From Boothiomyces macroporosus (taxonomy: Eukaryota > Chytridiomycota > Chytridiomycetes > Rhizophydiales > Terramycetaceae), in the NCBI GenBank assembly GCA_027604185.1, contig JADGKB010000054.1, positions 33,079 to 97,078 of the forward strand: a DNA stretch of 64,000 nucleotides. Reading direction: 5' to 3'. A program made the translations under genes and the position numbers. This document shows, piece by piece, positions 53,164-64,000 of the stretch (its first letter is position 1; each line of letters opens with the position of its first letter). The notes under the pieces were generated by a model, which ran no database searches, was not told the DNA's origin, and was given only the letters and a program-made list of their open reading frames with translations.

Positions 53164-56100
53164 ATGGAGCAGATGACAGTGGAAGAGAAATGGAATCCCG
53201 ACAAAAAATATCTCGCCGAGGTAGTCGAAGAGCGGGATTCGCTTCGTCACCAAAATAAACAGTTGTGGGATATTATCTCTAAACAAAAAGAAATTATCCA
53301 ACACCTCAAATTGAATTCAGGCAACACTACCCAGTTAGAAAATGATTTGAATGAGATACCAATGTATAATCAATTCAATCTCAGCGTGAATATCCAGTCG
53401 ATGATTGCCCCACCTCCTGATGACCCAGAAATCGTGCCAGAGCCGGCAGTCAATAGTGCAGCTACACCAGCAACAAAGGAAAAGGCAGCAAACATCATAT
53501 CAGGAATGTTCCAGGATCCGGAATTGTCAATTAACAAAATAAAGACGTTATCTGTATTGGAGCAGGAATCATTAATTGACGGATATTCTACTATTCCAGC
53601 AGATTCTCCAAATAAACCAGTTTCAGAACCAATCAATAGTTTGAAAAGAGAAGATACAATCGTCCCTCCACCAAAGTCTCGAAATTTTACAAGCCCAATT
53701 CCACCAGTAAATCAATCAGTTCCTGCGGTACCGCCTCCAGTTACTGTCACTCAAAAGCCAGTAGCGCAACCGCAAAGTGAAAGTAACCTATTGAGCCCCC
53801 CAGTGTCGAATTTGCAAGCTGCCCATTTCAATTTCACAAGTGATGTATCAATTGCAGAACAGCCGGCATTTATTAATCAGGACCCAACAGAGAAGCATTT
53901 AACATCAGCACATGGATTGGAAGTATTTGCAGTAAAGAGTTTCCAAAGAAAGAATCAACATGGGGTTCCAGTATTGACATTTGTATTCAAGATTGTAAAG
54001 GATGGAGAAATTCAATTCCATATTGAGAAGGGGCGACAAGAGTTTGTAAGCTTGGAAGCGATTGTAAAGTCTTCATTTCCTGCTCTAGTCCCCCAGCTAG
54101 TTATGATACCTGACACAAATACTTTTTCACAGGCATCAATTGGACGCAACACTGGTACTTTGCTGGAAGGATGGCTGATGACTGTTATTCAAGCAGCTGG
54201 AGATTTCCCTGCGCTATTGGAATTTCTATCTTCTAACCAGGTTCCTGCACCGGCAGTCAAAGTAAAAAGAACTAATCTCAGGAATCTTTCCGTAAAGCTG
54301 GATATCTTTCAAAGAAAGGGAATTATTTTGGAGGCTGGAAAACAAGATTTTTCTCTTTGGATACTTCTTCTGGCACAATGTTTTATTCTGATAGTGTAAG
54401 TGGTTTTTCACGGTAGAAACAAGGGGAAGTATTGGGCAGTTTTAGTTTGAATTATGCATTTGCAGCACCCTATATCCCATCAGCACAGTCAAAGAAGGAT
54501 TCGGAAAGTACTGATAAGCCTGGATTAGTTGTTTTAGAGTACAAGAAGAGCTTTTTCACCCAAAATGAAGTTTCTGATGTGATGAATGCCGATGGGTTAC
54601 CATCAGGGAAAATTGACTTTAGACATGTTTTCTTTGCAGACTCTTTACAAGAAAGAGACAGTTGGCTGCGTTGTATAAGCGGAATCATTGTTAAACTGCG
54701 ACCAAATGATACTTATGCAGCATACTTGTTTTCAAAGACTGTTCCACATGAAAATCCAGAGTTGAAGAAATCCGTTTCCAGCAACTCTTTAAATGCGTCG
54801 TTGAAAAGAAATGTAACTGCACCTCCGCTTATTCAAGGAAATGCAAAGAAGGAAGAACTTAATTCTTTGCCACGCAAAGTGGAAACTGAAAAATCATATT
54901 CTACGAATACCAATGATTCAATTTCACATTCAGTGCCAGCCGACACCAGGTTAAATATCCCAGAAGGTGGATTGAGTGGAGACTTGGTAGGGTCACCAGT
55001 TGCCGAAACCCCTATAAAAGTAAACACAATTGAAAAGAAATTAGGTGGACGTCCTCGTCCACAAGCTCTACCAATGTCCCATAGCAACACTGTAAAATTA
55101 GAACCCGCCTCAGCCACCTCTCGTCCTGTAACTAGATTTATCGATGATCACACAAGATGTATGCAACAAGCGCCTCCACCTCCCTTGGCAGACGAATTGC
55201 ACTACGGATCTGCTGCAAAAGCAGTGATCGAACCAGGAAAGAGAAAAGGCAACATTTTCAAAGAGTGGATGAAAAGAAATAATTCCGAGTCAAAAGCCAT
55301 GCGACCAGTGTTTGGGGTTACTTTGCTTGAAGCTACTAATATTTCAAAAATTAGAGAAGGAATTGAGTTGCCAGCAATTGTTTTCCGATGTATTGAATAT
55401 CTAGATGCAAAAAAAGGTATTTCTTTGTTTATTCTAGCGTATGACGAGGAGGGACTTTATAGATTATCAGGGTCATCTGCGGTTATTTCTCAACTGAGGG
55501 CTCGATTTGATGAAGGTAACTGTGATTTAATCAAAGAGGGTGATGTCCCCCTTCTAGAAGGGGATGTTTACTACGATCCTCACGCAATCGCAGGTCTTTT
55601 GAAGCTATTTTTCAGGGAGCTTTCAGAGCCGCTATTCACCCAAGAGCTTCGAATGGAATTTTTCCAAATATCTGGTAAGTGAATCCTAATTAGAAATTCC
55701 GGATAGGGCAAGTAAAATTAAGCACGTCAAAAATTTAGTTGCTCGATTACCTGTATGTAACTATACATGTATAAAGTCGTTGTTAGGTCACTTGCTGAGA
55801 GTCGTCCAAAAGAGCGAAAAAAACAAAATGACTGTTAGAAATGTTTCGATTGTATTTTCGCCAACCTTGGGCGTTCCAGCTGGTCTCTTTACTCTACTGC
55901 TTGCTGAATATTCAACAATTTTCAGCTGGGCACACAATGATAAATCTAGAGGGGCTGAATTAGAAAGCGAAACTCCAGTGGTGACTGCACCAGCAAGTGC
56001 GATCAATACAATTCCTGAAGTACAAGAACCTCACGGCTTGGCAAGTGTTCCTGCTCATGTTCCAATATTGGATGCCAAGAACGAAGAATCTCATTCACAT

Positions 56101-56685
56101 CAGTTACAGCGTTCAGTAACCCCAGAACCACCACAGCTGAAAGCAACAGATGCTGAAACAAGAACATCTCACACAAGAATATCTGAATCTACTGGTAACA
56201 AGGAAAGTCATCATGCAAACGATGCTGTTCCAGATAAGTTGGGCGATCATCCGAGAAAAAACAGTGTCTCACAGTCAACTGAAGGAAGAAGAGGAAGTAA
56301 TCAGCATGCAAGTCATAATACTACGACACATATTGCATTGGAAACTCATACTTTACAAACCAAGACTGAGCAACAGGGCACCACACAAGATGTTCAATCC
56401 AAATTGGCAGAAGTGCTAAACTCTGATAGTCTTTCTTCCAACTTTTCTCCAAAACATCCAAATCTACCTTTACCATCAGATCCTTCCAAAAGGGTGTCAT
56501 ACAACGAGTATATCTTAGCTAATCGTAGTGAAAATGATGTGATCAAAGCATTGGAAAAACAGCTTTTCAATTTAGCCAATGACGGAACTTATGTACCAGA
56601 TTCTACCAAATCTGGTTCACCATACATGACTGATGATATCGATGCTAATAATATTTTAGATGATTTGGCAAAGGAATTGTTATAA
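53164..56685 (+). CDS. BEM3: BEM3-type RhoGAP (coiled coil, PX, PH, RhoGAP)
   Basis: Five exons (53164-54261, 54282-54395, 54417-55416, 55438-55674, 55694-56685), introns 20, 21, 21 and 19 nt, 1,146 residues. An N-terminal coiled coil and Pro/Ser linker precede a PX domain (about 249-350), a PH domain (about 367-480; KAGYLSKKGNYFGGWKTRFF after splicing) and a RhoGAP domain (about 700-887) with the arginine finger in DEEGLYRLSGSS and LKLFFRELSEPL. Bem3 inactivates Cdc42 and helps set polarity sites and septins; phosphoinositide binding is expected. The intron at 55417-55437 is 21 nt without a stop, so retention would add seven residues just before the arginine finger loop. Confidence 0.93.
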
Positions 56686-56828
56686 TAAAGCTACAATATG
56701 CATCGCATTCCACTATATTATTGCTTGCCTTTAAACTCCCAGCAGGTGGTCTCGTTCTTTCATTTACTGAATCAGAGGTGCGGCATGGCTTTGTTTTGGC
56801 TTTGACATTTTCGCTTCCAATCTGGACA

Positions 56829-58028
56829 ATGCCTGGTAGAGAACGTACACACACCCAAGATTCGGCAACATCAGACGAACTATTCGATGACGAGCTCAGT
56901 GATGAAATAGATTTTGAATTCGCTCACGAGAATACTTTTTTGGATTATGTGCAGGGAACATCATTGTCTGAATTATCAATCAAACTGCGAAATCAGCTTT
57001 TGAAATTGAAAAGACAAACTGACGAATGGAAACAGAATATATCTACGAAAAAAGACCAGTTTATTGATACTAGGAAAGCACAGCTTATTCGTAGAATCAA
57101 ATCAAAGAAAACTGTAAAACTATTCGATAAATTCGGGTTTGTATTGGGTATCTCTTATATCTGGATCACTGTATTGGTACTTGCGAGATTTCCAGCATAC
57201 ATGCCCATTTACTACATATCAACCATCTTACCGCTGGTAACTTATCGCTGGTTCCACTATAAGAAGATGAAATGGCACTATTTTTTGGCTGATTTATGTT
57301 ATTTTGTCAATGGATTGCTCATTCTGCAGTTATTCTTCATACCCAACAACAAATACTTGTTTTCCGCACTATTCCTTTTGGCAAACGGTCCTGTAGCATG
57401 GGCCATCTACGCTTGGAGAAACGCACTAGTATTTCATTCTCTGGACAAGATGACTTCAGTTGTGATCCACATTGCTCCACCAATTGCACTATACGCCCTT
57501 CGATGGCTGTCTGTTTCTGATGAAAAATCAGTATTCGTATACCAATATCCATCATTCGCCTATGGAACATCAATGGATATTGGGTTTTTGGAAGCTATTG
57601 GCAGTGCAATTGTTGTTTACGTGATTTGGCAGTCACTCTACTATTACTTTATTCTAGTAAGAAAAAAGCACAATGTTTATGGAGGAACACATGCCACTTC
57701 CTATACTTGGCTATTGGCAGACTACCTGAAGAAAAAGAGCGCTTCATTCCTTGTAAAGTTGTTTAAATATTTCAGTGAACCCTACCGACCTTTCCTATTC
57801 ATGTTTATTCAATTGCTCTACGCTATTGCTACAATGGCACCAGCCATCTTGTACTACAATTATTTTTGGATTCATACAGCTTTCATCTTTCTACTAACGA
57901 TGATGTCCACATTCAATGGTGCTGATTATTACTTTGAAGTATTTAGCAGACGGTACATGATTGAGCTGGAACGTTTGGAAGAGGCGGTAAAGAAAGCTGA
58001 AGATTCAGCGTCCAAAAAGAATGAATAA
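56829..58028 (+). CDS. GPC1: Glycerophosphocholine acyltransferase GPC1
   Basis: 399 residues from MPGRERTHT, intronless, with about eight transmembrane helices. Family blocks are strong: ARFPAYMPIYYIST, YRWFHYKKMKWHYFLADLCYFVN, GPVAWAIYAWRNALVFHSLD and HIAPPIALYALRW. Gpc1 acylates glycerophosphocholine to lysophosphatidylcholine in the ER, feeding phosphatidylcholine remodelling. It is mainly a fungal and plant family. N-terminal part is acidic and cytosolic; C-terminal tail is a charged helix. Confidence 0.93.
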   Translation: MPGRERTHTQDSATSDELFDDELSDEIDFEFAHENTFLDYVQGTSLSELSIKLRNQLLKLKRQTDEWKQNISTKKDQFIDTRKAQLIRRIKSKKTVKLFDKFGFVLGISYIWITVLVLARFPAYMPIYYISTILPLVTYRWFHYKKMKWHYFLADLCYFVNGLLILQLFFIPNNKYLFSALFLLANGPVAWAIYAWRNALVFHSLDKMTSVVIHIAPPIALYALRWLSVSDEKSVFVYQYPSFAYGTSMDIGFLEAIGSAIVVYVIWQSLYYYFILVRKKHNVYGGTHATSYTWLLADYLKKKSASFLVKLFKYFSEPYRPFLFMFIQLLYAIATMAPAILYYNYFWIHTAFIFLLTMMSTFNGADYYFEVFSRRYMIELERLEEAVKKAEDSASKKNE

Positions 58029-58210
58029 ATCACTTGACTTTATATTTTCAGTATACCCGGAAGAAAGTCGCCATGCGAGCGACTCAAACCATTATTACGT
58101 AAGCATTTGCTATTCAGACTTGCGAGGCTATATTCACGGCATCGCGATGGATGTCCAAGCCCTATTTTTCCCAACCCTACTTTTTTCAATCTCTAAAATC
58201 AACATTGAAA

Positions 58211-59760
58211 ATGGAAGTTGATCAGGAAACAGGAATTAAAATTGTTCATAAAGATCTTGACAAATCGGCCACTAATGCCTCAAAAGTAGTTACACAGCAG
58301 CTGGTTGAAATTATCATCCCTTCTTACGCTGCTTGGTTTTCGTTTGGGAAAATCCATGAAATTGAAGAGAAGGCTCTTCCTGAATTCTTCAACAACAAGA
58401 ACAAAAGCAAGACACCGCAAGTATACAAGGATTATAGGGATTTCATGATCAACACCTATCGATTGAACCCACATGAATATTTAACTGTTACAGCCTGCAG
58501 AAGAAATTTAGCTGGAGATGTCTGCGCCATTATTAGAGTTCATGCTGTCTTGGAACAATGGGGGCTTTTAAATTATCAAGTAGATCCAGATTCAAGACCA
58601 TCCACTGTCGGTCCGGCATTTACTGGCCACTTCCGTGTGAGCGCAGATACTCCTAGAGGATTACAACCTTTGGCTCCAAGCGTTTCTTCGGTTTCACATG
58701 TGATTGCTAACACTGCTCTTAGTGCGTATTCACATTCTGACAAAGAAAAGTTACCAAAGGCACCCTCCTCATTATCCACTAATATTTTCACCCAAAAACG
58801 CACATCTGAAAGTGATGATAAAGTAGCAAAGAAACTAAAGTTCACCTGTGGAACTTGTGGTGTTGATTGCTCAAACTCTAGATATCACTGCACAAAACAA
58901 TCAAACTTTGATATTTGTGGAAATTGTTACTTGGAAGGTAGATTCCCATCAACTTTATACTCTGGAGACTTTTTGAAAATGCAAGACCAAGTTCTACACC
59001 ATGATGAAGATGCTGAATGGACCAACCAAGAAGTTCTTTTGCTTCTTGAAGGCATTGAATTGTTTGACGATGATTGGATCAAGATATCTGAACATGTAGG
59101 TACTAGAACCCGAGATCAGTGTGTTTTACAGTTCCTAAAGGTGTCTTGCGATTAATCTAGTTACCCATTGAAGACTCGTTTGTTCAAACACCACAAGATA
59201 AACTTGGGCCATTGCAATATAACAGAGTTCCGTTTAGCCCAGGTACTTTAACACTAAGTTTAGCTGATAATCCTGTACTCACCCTCACTTCATTTTTGGC
59301 ATCTCTAGTTAGTCCAAAAGTTGCACAAGCTGCTGCCGAAGCTGCAGTTTCCAAATTGAAAGGTGAAAAGGAAGCTCCTGGATCTCCAAAGAAATCGCCA
59401 ACAAAGACATCACCAACCAAAGAAAATCTTGAAAAAGCAGCTGCAACAGCATTTGGTGCCGCAGCTGCCAAAGCTTCTGTGTTAACCACCCATGAAGAGT
59501 TGGAAATGCAAAAAGCAACTCGCATTTTAATTGAAACCCAATTAAAGAAGATGGAACTCAAACTGCAACACTTCCAGGAATTGGAAGCTATACTAGAGCA
59601 TGAACGTAAAGAACTTGAAGCAGAGCGACACCAATTCTATCTTGATCGACTCGAGTTGAAAAAGAATGGGTCCTTCATGGAAGGTCAAAATCAAATTGCA
59701 CATGCCGTTGAAAATGGCGATGTGGAAATGGGCAATGGACAGCTTTTTACTCTCAATTAG
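58211..59760 (+). CDS. SWI3: SWI3/RSC8/SMARCC-type chromatin remodelling subunit
   Basis: Exons 58211-59140 and 59161-59760 (20-nt intron starting GTG) encode 509 residues. SWIRM domain (about 30-115; IIIPSYAAWF, YKDYRDFMINTYRLNP, CRRNLAGDVCAIIRVHAVLEQWGL), ZZ-like zinc finger (about 209-250; CGTCGVDC, HC, CGNC), SANT domain (about 266-310; EWTNQEVLLLLEGIELF, WIKISEHVGTRTRDQCVLQFL) and a C-terminal alanine-rich and coiled-coil region. It dimerises at the core of SWI/SNF or RSC. Whether it corresponds to Swi3 or Rsc8 cannot be settled by eye. Confidence 0.95.
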
Positions 59761-59826
59761 TATTGAACAATAAAGAATATTTCAAATTGATGTTAACTCA
59801 CCCTGAGTAATTGTGGCTTGCGCAAA

Positions 59827-59833
59827 TATAAAT
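59827..59833 (+). promoter_or_regulatory. TATA box of the D-lactate dehydrogenase-like gene
   Basis: TATAAAT 30 nt before the ATG at 59857, in a 96-bp spacer after the SWI3 gene. Confidence 0.55.
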
Positions 59834-59856
59834 TACAACTCGTTTTGTGAGAATCA

Positions 59857-61272
59857 ATGGCCATTGCCGAATGCTTGCAAGAATTAAAGAAGACAGGAAA
59901 GGTGGATCAAGATAAGCCGACTTTGAAGCGTTATTCCAAAGATCACTCTTATCACCACCCCATGGAACCACTTTGTGTGTTCACTTGCCAAAACGAAAAC
60001 GATATTCAAACTTGTTTGCGAATCTGCAACAAGTACAAAGTTCCCGTTATACCAACTGCCGGAAAAACTTCTCTGGAAGGACATACCATTCCAGAATCCT
60101 CCAACGTGGTTATCATTGATACAAGTGAAATGGATAAAATTGTTGCAATTAATGAAAAGGATTTGGATTGTATAGTTCAACCTGGTGTGAACTGGATGGA
60201 ATTGGGCGAGAGACTGGAAAAACTGGGGCTGTTCTTTCCTCCTGATCCTGGTGCCAGTGCAATGATTGGGGGAATGTGTGGAACGAATTGCTCTGGGACT
60301 CATGCTTGGAGGTATCTCAATTGCTGACTTAGGTATGGAACAATGAAAGATAATGTCGTGTCTTTAAGGGTGGTGTTGGCAGATGGTACAGTGGTAAAGA
60401 CGCGTAGAAGACCGAATAAAAGCAGTGCAGGATATGACTTGACCAGGTTATTCGTCGGAAGTGAAGGTACCTTGGGAATAGTTTCGGAGGCTACATTGCG
60501 ATTACGACGCCTACCGCGTTTCCATGCAGTGATCTTTTCACAATTCAAAACTCTTCAAGATGCTGCAAATACCGTCGCTCAAGTAGTTCAGGAAGGAATA
60601 TTGCTCAATCGTATGGAACTATTGGATGATTTTTCAATGAAAGCGATTAATTTGGCAAACAAGTCAAGCTACGGCGAATTGAACTCTTTGCTCTTTGAAT
60701 GTGCAGGGTTTTCTGAGGTGCAAATTAGAGATCAGTTGGAAGCTTTGGAAAAAATAACCAGTGGACATCATTGTGTTTTGTTTGAAAAGGAATCTGGTGC
60801 TCAATCTGCCAAACTTTGGAATATCAGAAAAGCTGCTTATTTTGCATCCAAAGCTTTACGACCAGAAATTGATAGTCACATCCTGACAACTGACTGTGCC
60901 GTACCAATATCCCATTTGTGTGAAATGCTCACTGCAACTAGAATTGACTTGTCCAATAGCGGATTGGTTGCATCTATTGTAGCACATGCAGGGGATGGTA
61001 ACTTTCATGTATTTCTACAAGTAGATATCACAAATGAAAAAGAAGTGCAGGCTGCAGAAGCTTTCCGCCTCCGAAATGCAACTTTAGCCCTGAAGTTTGA
61101 TGGAACTTGCACAGGCGAACACGGAATTGGTATAGGGAAACGCGAATTACTCGTAGAAGAAGTTGGGCATGAAACTGTCGAGTTGATGCGGAGGATAAAG
61201 AAACAATTGGATCCAAATGCTATATTGAATCCAGGAAAGGTATTTGAACTATATCCAAAAGCTAAATTGTAA
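59857..61272 (+). CDS. FAD-linked D-lactate dehydrogenase-like (LDHD/DLD1)
   Basis: Exons 59857-60311 and 60333-61272 (21-nt intron) encode 464 residues. The PCMH-type FAD-binding domain has [44 protein letters not shown] across the splice, and FVGSEGTLGIVSEATLRLR; the C-terminal domain has HAGDGNFHVFL and CTGEHGIGIGKRELL, with metal-binding histidines, and ends LDPNAILNPGKVF. It oxidises D-lactate or a related D-2-hydroxyacid. Unlike Dld1/LDHD, no obvious mitochondrial presequence precedes the domain, so it may be cytosolic or imported differently. Glycolate oxidase GlcD or D-2-hydroxyglutarate dehydrogenase are less likely. Confidence 0.9.
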
Positions 61273-61289
61273 TAAAGCAAACTCTTTAT

Positions 61290-61780
61290 TCAACGGTCTA
61301 CATTGAACTTTTTGAGTCTCACAGCTGGCCATCTATTCGTTTTGACAGTAAGTCTTTTCCCCGTCCCATTGGTGGATTTAATGTCCCATTCTTTTAATGC
61401 TGAATCGTAAACAGATCCGTCCATTGTACCATCTAGTTTTCCAGGGAATAAGAAACTGGTGAGCAGCGGTTTCTCTATTTTATCCGGCATCATCAACAAG
61501 AGCTGTTGTCAATAACAAAATACAGTTACACACAAAGTGTTTGGCTTGTGCGGATAAGTCTTTGGATCACTGACCATTACTTCTCTAACGCTATTTAGAT
61601 TTGCATTTGTGTCAATCTAAATCAAACTCGATTTACCTCTAAATAATTGACGGGTGGATTTGACGAGCAATTCTTTAATTTCACGGGGATTGGCTTGATT
61701 GCAAATTCCCTGATTTGTTCAGCCTGTCTTTCTTGCTCCTGTTGGATCCAAGATAAGGCTTTAGCATCTAATAAACTCAT
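61290..61780 (-). CDS. Unknown small protein, three exons
   Basis: Start at 61780; introns 61617-61636 (20 nt) and 61503-61523 (21 nt); 149 residues. A helical start (MSLLDAKALSWIQQEQERQA) leads to a mixed region and a basic C-terminal half (KRLTVKTNRWPAVRLKKFNV). No domain recognised. The second intron could alternatively start 6 nt upstream (27 nt), but 21 nt fits the class. It is convergent with the D-lactate dehydrogenase-like gene, stops 17 nt apart. Confidence 0.55.
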
Positions 61781-61857
61781 TCTCTATCTGTGTAAAACTT
61801 ACGTCAGCACAATTGAAACTATATTATACTATTTGATATTATCAGAGTAATGATACA

Positions 61858-64000
<2,143 letters not shown>

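Noticed and set aside
61497..61523. Alternative 27-nt intron in the 61290-61780 gene
   Set aside because: A 21-nt intron within the same stretch fits the size class and branch position better; both keep frame, so some doubt remains.

Overview
The window is eukaryotic, AT-rich and very gene-dense, with about 40 gene calls and few gaps over 300 bases. The gene set points to an early-diverging, flagellated fungus or close relative (a zoosporic lineage such as Rozellida, Aphelida or chytrids; this placement is inference). Fungal-type genes include a class V myosin with a dilute tail, two BCK1/STE11-type MAP kinase kinase kinases, a BEM3-type RhoGAP (PX-PH-RhoGAP), a GPC1-type glycerophosphocholine acyltransferase and an SLP1-type SUN protein. 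Cilium and centriole genes include MNS1, a CEP295-like protein, a TTLL enzyme and a giant ASH/MSP-repeat protein. ATP-citrate lyase is a single fused chain.

The main discovery is the intron class. I could reconstruct 76 spliceosomal introns by hand, and every one is 19 to 23 nt long (21 of 19, 27 of 20, 19 of 21, 6 of 22, 3 of 23). Nearly all have a GT start, a YTRAY-like branch site whose adenosine lies only about 5-7 nt before the intron end, and the first AG after it as acceptor. Removing them restores conserved protein blocks exactly (for example in PMS, PSF2, TTLL, AACS, URM1, PRP43), and every complete reconstructed gene has a length divisible by three. One intron is GC-AG, and two are 21 nt with no in-frame stop.

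Layout. 1-9.6 kb (minus strand): 5' part of a giant ASH-repeat protein, mitochondrial ribosomal protein uS14m, a PMS-type MutL homologue and a p24 cargo receptor. 9.8-16.4 kb: CEP295-like, HSBP1, SLP1, MNS1 and a TTLL gene with ten micro-introns. 16.5-20.6 kb: an accessory patch of small secreted four-cysteine proteins, most with GPI-type tails, plus a membrane protein and a secreted RNase T2-like protein. 20.6-29.8 kb: EAF7/MRGBP and PSF2 back to back, myosin V, acetoacetyl-CoA synthetase and an unknown acidic protein. 30-39.7 kb: the first MAPKKK, a SET-MYND protein, URM1 and ATP-citrate lyase. 39.9-49.8 kb: another small secreted protein, a DUF2461 protein, two tandem polytopic membrane paralogues, a helical-repeat protein, a small membrane protein, a disordered basic protein and small intron-bearing genes. 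49.8-64 kb: the second MAPKKK, BEM3-like RhoGAP, GPC1, SWI3/RSC8, a D-lactate dehydrogenase-like flavoprotein, an unknown small protein and the 3' part of PRP43/DHX15.

Genes are packed tightly: divergent start codons lie 9, 18 and 31 nt apart, convergent stops as little as 8 nt apart, TATAAAT or TTTAAATA motifs sit roughly 30-40 nt before many ATGs, and AATAAA often overlaps the stop codon. I saw no confident tRNA, rRNA, transposon or CRISPR array.
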